Positions 8,102-16,455 of a stretch of 64,000 nt of DNA are shown in pieces (positions within the stretch are counted from its first letter, which is position 1; each line of letters starts with the position of its first letter). The stretch is from assembly GCA_002352215.1 (NCBI GenBank), contig DEIB01000016.1, positions 62,001 through 126,000 of the forward strand. The letters are read 5' to 3'. The translations under genes were made by a program, and so were the position numbers. This DNA comes from Chthonomonas sp. UBA2785. GTDB taxonomy: Bacteria; Armatimonadota; Fimbriimonadia; Fimbriimonadales; Fimbriimonadaceae. The notes below the pieces were generated by a model. That model had not been told where the DNA came from and ran no database searches. It saw nothing but the letters and a program-made list of their open reading frames with translations.

Positions 8102-8875
8102 CTAGCGGGGCGCCCAGAGCGCCTGATAAGCAAACCAGCCGCCCATCAGCACGCCGTAGCCCACAATCACCCAGCGCAGGGTTTCGGGGTTGATGCGCAG
8201 GCTGCCCCGGGCCGCGCCATAGCCGCCCAGCACGCTCCCGATGGCCAGGGCGAGGGCGGGTTCCCATCGCACCAGCCCCTGCACCACCAGCAGCACCGCC
8301 GCCGAAAAATTGATCAGCAAGCCCAGCACGTTCTTCAGCGCATTGGCGTCGTGCAGGTCGCCGGGATGGATGAGGCCGAGCACCGCCAGCATCAGGATGC
8401 CCATCCCCGCGCCAAAGTAGCCGCCGTAGACCGCCACCAAAAACTGCACCAGCACCGCCCACAGGGCCGCCCGGGGGAGGTTGCGGCACCAAGCTGAGAG
8501 CTGCGGCTTCAGGGCCAGGATGACCGTGGCCACCAGGATGAGCCCAGGCACGAGCTGGTCAAACAGCTTGGCGTCGGTGAGGGTGAGCGCCCAGGCGCCC
8601 AGGAGCGCGCCGAAGAGCGTGGGCAGGAAGAGGAGGCGCAGGTTGTCCTTGGCCGAAGGGAGGCGTTCTCTCAGACCCCAGGCCCCGGCGATGCCGCCCG
8701 GCCACTGCGCGGCGGTATTGGTGGCGCTGGCCACCACGCTGGGCACCCCCGCCGCCACCAGAATGGGGAAGGAGACCAGCGAGCCCCCGCCCGCCACCGC
8801 GTTGACGCCCCCCGAGATGACCCCCGCCACCAAGAACAGCGCCCACTGGCCCGCGCTGAGTTCGAAGGGGATCAT
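8102..8875 (-). CDS. TSUP (TauE/SafE) family membrane transporter
   Basis: A 257-residue protein with about eight hydrophobic helices. The first repeat has the typical VISGGVNAVAGGGSLVSFP segment (residues 17-35), followed by VPSVVASATNTAAQWPGG; the second repeat has AVYGGYFGAGMGILML and DANALKNVLGLLIN. These are hallmarks of the TauE/SafE sulfite/sulfonate exporter family. The substrate cannot be read from sequence. Nothing nearby points to sulfur metabolism. Confidence 0.85.
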   Translation of the reverse strand: MIPFELSAGQWALFLVAGVISGGVNAVAGGGSLVSFPILVAAGVPSVVASATNTAAQWPGGIAGAWGLRERLPSAKDNLRLLFLPTLFGALLGAWALTLTDAKLFDQLVPGLILVATVILALKPQLSAWCRNLPRAALWAVLVQFLVAVYGGYFGAGMGILMLAVLGLIHPGDLHDANALKNVLGLLINFSAAVLLVVQGLVRWEPALALAIGSVLGGYGAARGSLRINPETLRWVIVGYGVLMGGWFAYQALWAPR

Positions 8876-8902
8876 GGTTGGGGAGTGTAACCCACGCGTT
8901 TG

Positions 8903-9493
8903 CTATGGACTAGGGGAGTCCGCGTCGGGATTTTTGCTCGGCGGCTGCAAGACCTCGCTGAGCAACGCCGCGAGGTGGCGCAGGGGCAGAACCTCCCAAA
9001 CCTCTGTCGAGATCATCTGGTTGAGCCGCAATTCCGCCAGCCCGTGCACGAAACCCCACAGGGCCAGACCGGCGGCGTGCACTCGGTCATCATCCCAACC
9101 CGGCTGCCGACTCCGAATGGCCCCGAGCACCTGCTGAAAAGAGGCATCGGCCTTCTCCGAGCAGGGTTCCACGAAGCCGCCAAACATCAGCCGATGCAGA
9201 TTCGGGTGGTCGAGCGCATGCCGGATGTAGATCTCGCCCAACCGGTAGAGATCGCCCTCGGCGTCTTGGCCCGCTATGGCCAATGCCTCAAATCCCTGCG
9301 TCGCCACTGCTGCGAGGAGCTCTTGCTTGGAAGCAAAGTGGACATAAGGAGCTCGGGGGCTCACTCCCGCGCGTTCGGCCAGCTCTCGGACGCTCAAATC
9401 AGCTGCCGTTTGGGTGTCCAAGAGGCGAATGGCATCCTCCACCAACGCTTCGCGAAGTTTCCCGTGGCGATACGTGCCGGGGGCCTTTTTCAT
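8903..9493 (-). CDS. TetR/AcrR family transcriptional regulator
   Basis: A 196-residue protein with an N-terminal TetR helix-turn-helix: YRHGKLREALVEDAIRLL, then LSVRELAERAGVSPRAPYVHF (residues 33-53, helix-turn-helix and recognition helix) and the usual KQELLAAVA. The C-terminal half is a ligand domain of WHG type. It is divergent from a flavodoxin-fold quinone reductase with only some 35 bases between them; an inverted repeat there is a likely operator. It probably represses its neighbour and itself. Confidence 0.88.
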   Translation of the reverse strand: MKKAPGTYRHGKLREALVEDAIRLLDTQTAADLSVRELAERAGVSPRAPYVHFASKQELLAAVATQGFEALAIAGQDAEGDLYRLGEIYIRHALDHPNLHRLMFGGFVEPCSEKADASFQQVLGAIRSRQPGWDDDRVHAAGLALWGFVHGLAELRLNQMISTEVWEVLPLRHLAALLSEVLQPPSKNPDADSPSP

Positions 9494-9503
9494 TATTTGT
9501 AAT

Positions 9504-9539
9504 CATTGCATACTTTCTTCGGATACAATGTATGCGATG
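9504..9539. promoter_or_regulatory. Putative TetR operator
   Basis: CATTGCATAC at 9504-9513 and GTATGCGATG at 9530-9539 form an inverted repeat with one mismatch and a 16-base spacer. A smaller odd palindrome, ATACAATGTAT, lies at 9523-9533. The site covers the start region of the quinone reductase gene. Confidence 0.5.
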
Positions 9540-10145
9540 AATACTTTTAAGTCCACCGGTTCCGGCACTCGCCGCATTCTCGTCATCCTGGGGCACCCTG
9601 CTCCCGCCTCGTTGAACCAAGCTCTCGCCGAGGCCTACGCCGAAGGCGCCCGGAAGGCCGGGGCGGAGGTCGTTGTGATTCAGCCCGCGACCTTCGCGAT
9701 GAACCCCCTCGCGGATCCGCGCACCGTCCCCGAGTTGGAACCCGACCTGGTGGCGGCGCAAGACCTCATCCGCGCGGCCGACCTCCTGGTGTTTGTGTAT
9801 CCCCTGTGGTGGGGGGCGGCGCCGGTACCGCTTAAGGCCTTCATTGACCGCGCCTTTATCACTGAGTTCGCCTTCCGGTACACCGAAAAGGGGCAACCCC
9901 AGGGGCTGCTGAAAGGACGCACGGCCCGCATTGTGCTGACCATGGACGGACCTACCTGGTGGCACCGCTGGATGTATCGCAACTCGGGCGTGACATGGCT
10001 CAAGTGGGCCACGTTGTGGTTTTCGGGCATCCGGACTCTGGGAGTGACCGTGGTAGACAAGGTGCGGACTCTGAAGCCAGAGCAAGTGGCCGACCAGATT
10101 CGGCGGGTGCAATCGCTCGGAGAGAAAGAGGCCCAGCGGCAGTAA
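9537..10145 (+). CDS. NAD(P)H quinone reductase, flavodoxin-like fold
   Basis: About 202 residues. Shows the flavodoxin_2 family pattern: RRILVILGHPAPASLNQALA at the N-terminus (FMN/FAD phosphate binding), PLADPRTVPELEPDL, and FVYPLWWGAAPVPLKAFIDR, the hallmark flavin-binding loop of NQO1/KefF-type reductases, followed by the conserved Phe-x-Tyr region. It probably carries out two-electron reduction of quinones or other electrophiles. The start may be 9528 or 9537. The divergent TetR gene suggests induction by a toxic substrate. Confidence 0.85.
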   Translation: MNTFKSTGSGTRRILVILGHPAPASLNQALAEAYAEGARKAGAEVVVIQPATFAMNPLADPRTVPELEPDLVAAQDLIRAADLLVFVYPLWWGAAPVPLKAFIDRAFITEFAFRYTEKGQPQGLLKGRTARIVLTMDGPTWWHRWMYRNSGVTWLKWATLWFSGIRTLGVTVVDKVRTLKPEQVADQIRRVQSLGEKEAQRQ

Positions 10146-10161
10146 ATCGAAGGAAGACTGG

Positions 10162-10234
10162 CGCCCCGGAGAGGACTCGAACCTCCGACCAACGGCTTAG
10201 AAGGCCGCTGCTCTATCCACTGAGCTACCGGGGC
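10162..10234 (-). tRNA. tRNA-Arg (anticodon TCT)
   Basis: On the minus strand a full cloverleaf is readable: acceptor GCCCCGG paired with CCGGGGC, D arm TAGCTCAGTGGATAGAGCA, anticodon loop CTTCTAA with TCT, and T arm GGTTCGAGTCC. The discriminator is G and CCA is not encoded. Confidence 0.95.
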
Positions 10235-10383
10235 AAGCCGCTGCAGTGTACCGGGCCGCCCGAAACCCACTCGCAGAGAGGGTGAGCCCTACTTGCTAGC
10301 TACCAATGCGGGAAAGCCTGGCATGGCATGCGTAAGTCGACTTCTGATCGACCTCGCCGCGAGATGAATCTGGTTGAAGCCGG

Positions 10384-10716
10384 TTAGAGCCCAAGCGTGC
10401 CTTTGCAAGTCGATTTGGTGCCGGATGCATCTGTCTTATCAAGACAGACATCCACGACTTTTCCAGAATCCACCAAGACGCGGAGCGAATCTGTGCCGCT
10501 ATCGTCGCTATATACCCACGTGGAGGGGCTCCTGCCCAGAGTTGTGAACGGAGAACCAACTTTCGCCCGGACTTGATCCTCGCTGTCACCGATGCTGACA
10601 CTGGTGTAGCCATCCGCCGGCGTAACTGACGCTTTGCTGGCGCAGCCGACACCAATTGTCATGGCGACGAGAGCACCCCCATAAGCTGCAAATGCCGCGT
10701 ACCCTAGCCGTCGCAT
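10384..10716 (-). CDS. Small BamE/SmpA-like lipoprotein
   Basis: 110 residues: an N-terminal hydrophobic segment ending at C25 in a lipobox-like IGVGC, then VSIGDSEDQVRAKVGSPF followed by a strand with TWVYSD. The pattern I-G-x(n)-QVxxxxGxP...W-x-Y is that of the small BamE/OmlA fold found in many outer-membrane lipoproteins. The open frame extends upstream over the divergent kinase gene and is not used. Role unknown; it need not be the BAM subunit. Confidence 0.55.
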   Translation of the reverse strand: MRRLGYAAFAAYGGALVAMTIGVGCASKASVTPADGYTSVSIGDSEDQVRAKVGSPFTTLGRSPSTWVYSDDSGTDSLRVLVDSGKVVDVCLDKTDASGTKSTCKGTLGL

Positions 10717-10815
10717 AACTAAACGACGACCTCGAGCAACTTTGGTTGCAGCTTTGCCATCCGGCACTACCCGAAACCCACCTCCACGGGGCCTGTCCGT
10801 GCCATCATCACGCTC

Positions 10816-11334
10816 ATGGTTCTGGTGGTGGCGGGCGGGTCGTGCAGCGGAAAAAGCACCCTGGCCGCCGCCGTTGCCCCTCGCCTTGGCGCCCGGCATA
10901 TCAAGGGCGACGCCTTCTTTCGCACCGATGACCCCTCCGCCCCGCGCATCCTCATCGCCGGGCAGATGGCCTTTGACTGCAACCACCCGGAGACCCTGGA
11001 CCTGGCGCGGATGCTGAACGACATCCAGTCCACGGCCGGCTCGGTGATTGTGGACAGCCATTTTGGCCTGTATCACCCCGAGCTGCGCGTCCTGGCCACC
11101 CACCGCGTGTTTGTGGCGTGCGAGGCCGATATCCGGGCGATGCGCCGCCTGGTGCGCGGGTATCCGCACCGGGGCGAACCTCAGGCGCTGATGGAGGAAT
11201 ATATGGCCGGCGCCCGGCCCGCCTTCGAACGGTACATTGCGCCCACGCAGGCTTATGCGGACCTGGTGCTGGATGGCGCCCGCCCCACGGAGGCGCTGGC
11301 CGAGGAGTTAATGGCGTGGCTGCAGGCGGAGTAG
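10816..11334 (+). CDS. Uridine-kinase-like P-loop kinase
   Basis: A 172-residue P-loop protein. Walker A is GGSCSGKSTLA at residues 7-17, followed by IKGDAFFRTDD (the DxF segment of the uridine kinase/phosphoribulokinase class) and VIVDSHFGLYHPEL (Walker B-like strand). An Arg-rich lid (RAMRRLVRGYPHRGE) comes at about residues 108-122. It is probably a small nucleoside or metabolite kinase. Its substrate cannot be told. Confidence 0.7.
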   Translation: MVLVVAGGSCSGKSTLAAAVAPRLGARHIKGDAFFRTDDPSAPRILIAGQMAFDCNHPETLDLARMLNDIQSTAGSVIVDSHFGLYHPELRVLATHRVFVACEADIRAMRRLVRGYPHRGEPQALMEEYMAGARPAFERYIAPTQAYADLVLDGARPTEALAEELMAWLQAE

Positions 11335-11358
11335 GCGGGTGGCCAGGTTGAGCTAGTT

Positions 11359-11388
11359 GCGCAGGGCAATTTGCCGCCCGGCGAGGTC
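11359..11388 (-). repeat. 30-bp repeat, copy 1
   Basis: 29 of 30 bases match 12665-12694 in the same orientation. On the minus strand it encodes the fragment NDLAGRQIALRN followed by a stop, which looks like a leftover gene end. It bounds the accessory cassette on its kinase side. Confidence 0.6.
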
Positions 11389-11402
11389 ATTCTCAGCCTA
11401 AA

Positions 11403-11867
11403 TCACTTCGGCACATATGGGACCCCGCTATTATCCGATTTGCCGAAGCGCTTCCTATAGACCGTTCCAGATTTGTAGAAGTACTCGTCACCGTCGAAGG
11501 CGAAACGCTCAACGACGCCGTTCGTGATCACGACTCTGTAATGCATGTCATTGAACATCAGAAGAACATCGCCGTAAGCAACATACTCATCATCGTAGAT
11601 TCCAACAGAGTCAGGCTGACCAGCCTCGGTTGTACCGACAGGGTTGCCTTGCAGCGGCTCACATATTGCCTCCGGTGCCCCCAAGCAATCAACTAAGCTA
11701 TCCCGAAATAGCTCAACGTCCCGGTGGAAAGGGTCAGTGACTCTGTTGACCACCATTCCAGCTAGGACAATCGTCAGAATCCCTATCCACACCCACTTTG
11801 TCAGCATGAGTCTTGAGATCTCATCGCCGGGTTTCTCGATTGCCTCCCTGATTTGCTTCAAGCTCAT
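11403..11867 (-). CDS. Hypothetical single-pass membrane protein
   Basis: 154 residues: a charged N-terminus, one membrane helix around residues 25-41 (VWIGILTIVLAGMVVNR), then an extracytoplasmic part containing two cysteines (DCLGAPEAIC) and a beta-rich C-terminus. No family is recognised. Base composition is visibly lower in GC than secA and the kinase, which fits acquisition. It follows the lipoprotein gene at 11886 by 18 bases. Confidence 0.55.
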   Translation of the reverse strand: MSLKQIREAIEKPGDEISRLMLTKWVWIGILTIVLAGMVVNRVTDPFHRDVELFRDSLVDCLGAPEAICEPLQGNPVGTTEAGQPDSVGIYDDEYVAYGDVLLMFNDMHYRVVITNGVVERFAFDGDEYFYKSGTVYRKRFGKSDNSGVPYVPK

Positions 11868-11885
11868 ATGCGGACGCTTGTTCTT

Positions 11886-12449
11886 TCACCAGTCGCCTTC
11901 AATGTCGACGCCCACGCACTTACCCTTGAAGAATCGAAGGAAGTACAGGTGTTTTGGGCCGTGAAAAAGAATGACACCGTCGAATTGATCCAGAGGCTTC
12001 TTATATGAGTCGAGGTCGACCCAACCCGTCACAACATCATCAGGCGATTCGACATAGAACTCAAGCGGCAGGCTTGAGAGACGTCTTCCTTGAAACCACT
12101 GCAAGAGCTCTCCATTCGGTTTTTCGACATGCTCAAAAGTGCAATCGACAATCGTTCCCATTTCCACTCGACACGTGACATGTGCAGCAATGTCTCGCTC
12201 CCGCAATGGCTGGCGGATTGCGTACGGGCTCAGCAGTATCTGACCGGTGAAGAAGTCAGGGCTAGAGGTACCGCGGCGCCCGTACACCACGGCGCCATCG
12301 TTCGGGAACTCTCGCTTGGCGTCCGCCACCGTCATCCCTAAGTACGAGTGCGGATCTCGGCTTTCTTGGCATCCTGCCAAGCTCAAAGTACCCACCAAGA
12401 GAATCAGCGCAACTCGGGCGAGAAGAATCGGGCGACAAGATAAAGTCAT
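11886..12449 (-). CDS. Hypothetical lipoprotein
   Basis: 187 residues. The N-terminus is a lipoprotein signal with lipobox SLAGC at about residue 26. The start of the mature protein, YLGMTVADAKREFP, resembles the small BamE-like pattern (G-M-T-x(2)-D/E-V/A). The rest is beta-rich with no recognisable motif. Composition is AT-richer than flanking housekeeping genes. Likely co-transcribed with the membrane protein at 11403. Confidence 0.55.
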   Translation of the reverse strand: MTLSCRPILLARVALILLVGTLSLAGCQESRDPHSYLGMTVADAKREFPNDGAVVYGRRGTSSPDFFTGQILLSPYAIRQPLRERDIAAHVTCRVEMGTIVDCTFEHVEKPNGELLQWFQGRRLSSLPLEFYVESPDDVVTGWVDLDSYKKPLDQFDGVILFHGPKHLYFLRFFKGKCVGVDIEGDW

Positions 12450-12543
12450 CGAAAACGAGCCTTAGTTAGTATCACGTCCGTGACTTCAATTCCGTTTCGG
12501 AGTAGTAACGGAAGGCATGACCGAGTATGCACGGCAAGAGCAA

Positions 12544-12663
12544 GCCCCCACTCCCGCAAAAGGAGTGAGGGCCAGCCCGCCCACCGATCTCGACCTTAAA
12601 TCACGCCGTTGGCGCGCAGGTCGGCGTAGTGGCACGCCTTGAACTTCTTGCCGCTGCCGCACG
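12544..12663 (-). repeat. Duplicate of the secA 3' end (120 bp)
   Basis: This segment matches 13246-13365 with no gaps and only a handful of base differences. It includes the last ~21 codons of secA (CGSGKKFKACHYADL and the stop) and the 3' hairpin. On the minus strand the fragment is preceded not by the rest of secA but by the 30-bp repeat at 12665-12694, so it is a chimeric leftover and not a gene. Confidence 0.85.
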
Positions 12664-12664
12664 A

Positions 12665-12694
12665 GCGCAGGGCAATTTGCCGCCCGCCGAGGTC
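12665..12694 (-). repeat. 30-bp repeat, copy 2
   Basis: Matches 11359-11388 at 29 of 30 bases and is joined in frame to the duplicated secA tail (DLGGRQIALR then SCGSGKK on the minus strand). An in-frame stop sits immediately before it, so it is not expressed as part of a longer protein. Confidence 0.6.
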
Positions 12695-12720
12695 CTACCC
12701 TATGTTTGGAACCAGCCTCC

Positions 12721-13140
12721 TCACTTAACATCAAAGATAAAGAAGTATTTATCACCATAACGTCTGCCTGATGCCTCTAAGTCAATCCAAATGATCTCGA
12801 GACCTCGAAATCCTACTTGCCCAACGGGAGGCTCAATGCCCTGCGAAAGCAGTTTCCCGGATTTGTTGTAAACATCAACAAATGTATAGGTTTCGTGACC
12901 TGTGCCTCCCATAGTAAATCCTTTAGGAACATAGATTCTAGAGCCCTCTTGCGTAATCACGGTGGTCAGTCCAACTCGGGAGGTCTTAGCTGTATTTTCG
13001 ATGACAGTAAGCTTTCCCGTAAATCCATCATCAAGAATTGCTCTAAAGCGATACTTGCCAATGCTTGAAGTGCAGCCAAACAAGGTGGCCGAAGCAATGG
13101 CTACGGGCAGAGTCAATTGCAACCAGAGTTTCGGCCGCAC
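12721..13140 (-). CDS. Hypothetical lipoprotein in the secA-tail cassette
   Basis: About 139 residues from a GTG at 13140. The N-terminus has a hydrophobic stretch ending in LFGC, a plausible lipobox; a longer open frame to 13242 would bury this signal. The remainder is beta-rich (YRFRAILDDGFTGKLTVIE and similar) without a known motif. The gene lies between the real secA end and its duplicate copy, and is AT-richer than secA. Confidence 0.5.
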   Translation of the reverse strand: MRPKLWLQLTLPVAIASATLFGCTSSIGKYRFRAILDDGFTGKLTVIENTAKTSRVGLTTVITQEGSRIYVPKGFTMGGTGHETYTFVDVYNKSGKLLSQGIEPPVGQVGFRGLEIIWIDLEASGRRYGDKYFFIFDVK

Positions 13141-13245
13141 ATTATCTTCGCGAATCGTCACTGCACCCACCGTTTCGCAGTATACGTGCAACCTGCCATG
13201 CGCGCCACTTGGAGCAATCAGGTTAGACCATCCCCAAAGCAAATA

Positions 13246-13275
13246 GCCCCCACTCCCGCAAAGGGAGTGAGGGCC
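13246..13275 (-). terminator. Hairpin downstream of secA
   Basis: GCCC(C)CACTCCC at one arm and GGGAGTG(A)GGGC at the other with a GCAAA loop. The U-run after it is weak. The same hairpin is repeated at 12544-12573 in the duplicated tail. Confidence 0.5.
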
Positions 13276-13297
13276 AGCCCGCCCAGCGAACGCGACC

Positions 13298-16200
13298 TTA
13301 AATCACGCCCTTGGCGCGCAGGTCGGCGTAGTGGCACGCCTTGAACTTCTTGCCGCTGCCGCACGGGCACAGATCGTTGCGGCCCACGCGCGTCCAGTCA
13401 ATCTCGTCCAGGTTCACCGGGGCGGCCAGGGTGGCCACCGCTGCGCTCTCGGTCGCTTCGCCCGCATCCGCGCCGTCGGCCCGCATCATGCCGGGCGTGG
13501 GCGCATCGGGGGCCGGCTGCGGGGCTTCCACCCGCACCTGCGCCCGGAACACCAGCCGCGCCGAATCCTCGATGATCTTGCGCTTGGTGTGCTCAAAGAG
13601 GTCAAACGTTTCCTTCTTATAAGCCACCAGCGGGTCCATCTGACCGTAGCCGCGTAGGCCAATGCCCTCGCGGATGTAGTCGATCATCTGCAGGTGGTCC
13701 ATCCACGCATCGTTGATGGCGCGCAGCATCACCTGGTTCTCCAGCTTGCGCATCAGCTCGCTGCCCAGGTTCTCTTCCTTCGCCTTGTAGGCGGCCATCG
13801 CCTTCTCGAAGGTGAACTCCTTGAGCGGTTCGCCCGGCTCCACTTCGATGAAGTCGGTCATGGTGCAGTAGTCGATGATCGGGAAGACGTCGCTCAGCTT
13901 TTCGTAGGCGATGAGGTGGTCGTACACCGGGGTGCCGTCTTCATCCAGCACGAAGCCGGCGTCCACCGCCTCGCTGGTGATGATGCGGATGGCGCGCTCG
14001 ATGTCGTCGTGGCACTCGCGGCCCAGCAGCACCTCGCGGCGCAGGGCGTAGATGTGCTCACGCTGGGTGTTCAGCACGTCGTCGTATTCCAGCACGTTCT
14101 TACGCGCGGTGAAGAAGTGGTTCTCAATGCGCTCTTGCGTCTTGAGAATCATCCCGGTGATCATCTTGTTGTTCACCTCTTCCATCGGGGGCCAGCCCTT
14201 CAGGAGCGGGTTCTCCAGGATCTTGGGGTTAAAGATCTTCCACAGGTGGTCTTCCAGGCTCACAAAGAAGCGGCTTTCCCCGGGGTCGCCTTGGCGGCCG
14301 GCGCGGCCACGCAGCTGGTTGTCAATGCGTCGGCTTTCGTGCCGTTCCGTCCCCAGGATGTACATCCCGCCCAGGGCGCGGACCTCTTCGGCGGCGGCGC
14401 GGCGTTCCGTGTCGTCCAGCGGCAACGGCGGGGCGGCGCGTTCCTTACCCCCGCGTCGGAAGCTCATGAAGGTGTCGGCGTATTCGTTGCTCACGCCGCC
14501 GTCTTCGGCTTCTTGGGCGCGGGCGCGGCTCACCGTCTCGTCGGCCACGCGGCCCCCGAGCAGGATGTCCACCCCACGGCCCGCCATGTTGGTGGCGATG
14601 GTGACGGCGCCCTTGCGGCCCGCTTCGCTGATGATGGCGGCTTCGCGTTCGTGGTACTTCGCGTTCAGCACGTTGTGGGGCACGCCGTGGCTGAGGGCCT
14701 CGGTCAGGTACTCCATCTGCTGGGGTTCCAGCTTGTGCTTGTCCATAAACCAGTTCTTCACCGTTTCGCTCAGGGCGTTGGGTTCCAGGGTGGCCTTGCG
14801 CATCACATCCTGGATTTCCGTCATCTTGAGCTGGTCCAGCGCGGTGCTGAACATGCGGTCGCCATCCTCACCGGCGGCGCGCGCCACCGATTTGTCGGAG
14901 TTCATCTTGTCGAAGAGGTAGTCCGTCAGCACCAGCTTTTGCAGCATCTCCGGCGTGATGCGGGTCGAAACCTGCTCGGATTGCTCGATGGAGCGCGTCC
15001 CCACCAGCACCGGCTGCTGCTTGGTGAACAGGCGCAGAATCTCGCGGGCCACACACCGGAACTTGATATCGTGGCTGCGTAGCACCACGTCCTCTTGGTC
15101 CAGGCGGCTGAGCGGGCGGTGCGTCGGCACCGTTACCACGTCCAGGCCGTAAATCTTGCGGAACTCGTCCTCTTCCGTCTTGGCCGTCCCCGTCATGCCC
15201 GCCAGCTTGTCGTACATGCGGAACAGGTTTTGGAAGGTGATGGTGGCCACGGTTTGGCTTTCGCGCTGCACCGGCACGCCTTCCTTGGCTTCCAGCGCTT
15301 GGTGCAGACCATCGCTGAAGCGGCGGCCGAACATCGGGCGGCCCGTGTTTTCGTCAATGATGACGACCTCTTGGCCGCGCACCACGTACTCCACGTTCTT
15401 CTCGAACAGGGCGTACGCCTTCACGCTCGCGTTGATGTGGTGGATGATCTTCGGGTCGTCGGCGATGTTGCCCAGGCCCATCTTCTCTTCCACGTAGTCC
15501 ATGCCTTCTTCGGTCAGGCTGGCGCTGTGGTTCTTCTTGTCGGCGGTCCAGTGCAGCTCGGGGTCCATGCTGCGCACCACTTCGTCCACCACGCGGTAGA
15601 CGCTGGTGTCTTCCATGCTGGGGCCGCTGATGATGTGCGGGGTGCGGGCTTCATCAATGAGGATGGAGTCCACTTCGTCAATCATCGCGAAGTTGAGTTC
15701 GCGCATGGAGAGCTGCTCCACATCGAACGCCATGTTGTCGCGCAGGTAGTCGAAACCGAACTCGTGGTTGGTGCCGTAGGTGATGTCTTGCAGATAGGCT
15801 TCGCGGCGGCTGCAGGGGCGGCAGTGCAGGTAGCGCGGGTCTTCGTGCTCGAACGACGGGTCGTAGATGTAGGAACCGCCCAGTTCGTCGCTATCCGCGC
15901 CTTGGCCCTGGATGATGCCGACCGTGAGGCCGAGGAAGTGATAGATGGGGCCCATCCACACCGCGTCGCGGCGGGCTAGGTAGTCGTTGACGGTGACCAG
16001 GTGGGCGCCCTTGCCGCTGAGGGCATTGAGATACATGGGCGCGACGGCGACGAGGGTCTTTCCTTCCCCGGTCTTCATTTCGGCGATGCGGCCCTGGTGG
16101 AGCACCACGCCCCCGATGATTTGGACATCGAACTGGCGCATGCCCAGGGTGCGGCGGCTGGCCTCGCGGACCACGGCGAAGGCTTCGGGCAGGATGGCGT

Positions 16201-16375
16201 CCAGCTTGGTACCCCCGGCCAGGCGTTCGCGGAACTCGGCCGTCTTGGCGCGGAGTTGTTCGTCCGTCAGGGCTTCGAGTTGCGCTTCGAAACCATTGAC
16301 GGCTTCGACGATGGGCTGGAGCGACTTGACATCTTTGTCGCTGGTATCAAAAAATGAACGAAGAAACTTGATCAT
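13298..16375 (-). CDS. secA: Preprotein translocase ATPase SecA
   Basis: A 1025-residue motor that drives Sec-dependent export through SecYEG. Visible: helicase motif I MKTGEGKTL, the DEVDSILIDEARTP motif, the peptide-crosslinking and wing regions, MAGRGVDILLGG and GRAGRQGDPG in the second motor half, and the C-terminal zinc-binding RNDLCPCGSGKKFKACH. It carries extra insertions relative to the ~850-900 residue common form (for example around residues 160-180, with CRPCSRREAYLQD). The start at MIKFLRSFF (16375) is preferred to an upstream ATG at 16411. It is preceded by a small secreted protein gene. Confidence 0.97.
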   Translation of the reverse strand: MIKFLRSFFDTSDKDVKSLQPIVEAVNGFEAQLEALTDEQLRAKTAEFRERLAGGTKLDAILPEAFAVVREASRRTLGMRQFDVQIIGGVVLHQGRIAEMKTGEGKTLVAVAPMYLNALSGKGAHLVTVNDYLARRDAVWMGPIYHFLGLTVGIIQGQGADSDELGGSYIYDPSFEHEDPRYLHCRPCSRREAYLQDITYGTNHEFGFDYLRDNMAFDVEQLSMRELNFAMIDEVDSILIDEARTPHIISGPSMEDTSVYRVVDEVVRSMDPELHWTADKKNHSASLTEEGMDYVEEKMGLGNIADDPKIIHHINASVKAYALFEKNVEYVVRGQEVVIIDENTGRPMFGRRFSDGLHQALEAKEGVPVQRESQTVATITFQNLFRMYDKLAGMTGTAKTEEDEFRKIYGLDVVTVPTHRPLSRLDQEDVVLRSHDIKFRCVAREILRLFTKQQPVLVGTRSIEQSEQVSTRITPEMLQKLVLTDYLFDKMNSDKSVARAAGEDGDRMFSTALDQLKMTEIQDVMRKATLEPNALSETVKNWFMDKHKLEPQQMEYLTEALSHGVPHNVLNAKYHEREAAIISEAGRKGAVTIATNMAGRGVDILLGGRVADETVSRARAQEAEDGGVSNEYADTFMSFRRGGKERAAPPLPLDDTERRAAAEEVRALGGMYILGTERHESRRIDNQLRGRAGRQGDPGESRFFVSLEDHLWKIFNPKILENPLLKGWPPMEEVNNKMITGMILKTQERIENHFFTARKNVLEYDDVLNTQREHIYALRREVLLGRECHDDIERAIRIITSEAVDAGFVLDEDGTPVYDHLIAYEKLSDVFPIIDYCTMTDFIEVEPGEPLKEFTFEKAMAAYKAKEENLGSELMRKLENQVMLRAINDAWMDHLQMIDYIREGIGLRGYGQMDPLVAYKKETFDLFEHTKRKIIEDSARLVFRAQVRVEAPQPAPDAPTPGMMRADGADAGEATESAAVATLAAPVNLDEIDWTRVGRNDLCPCGSGKKFKACHYADLRAKGVI

Positions 16376-16455
16376 GCAGGTATGAGCCCGTGGGCTCCGG
16401 GGAGAGGGCACCCGGCACGAGGGCCAGGCGCATAGGGGCGAGCAAACGAGGTTGC

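Noticed and set aside
11359..12694. Integron-like gene cassettes, because of the repeated 30-bp element and small genes.
   Set aside because: No attC-type paired sites or integrase visible, and one repeat is fused to a copied secA end, which fits recombination better.
13694..15082. A 462-codon plus-strand open frame inside secA.
   Set aside because: Antisense mirror of a GC-rich conserved gene; the sequence is His/Val/Gly-biased with no domain.
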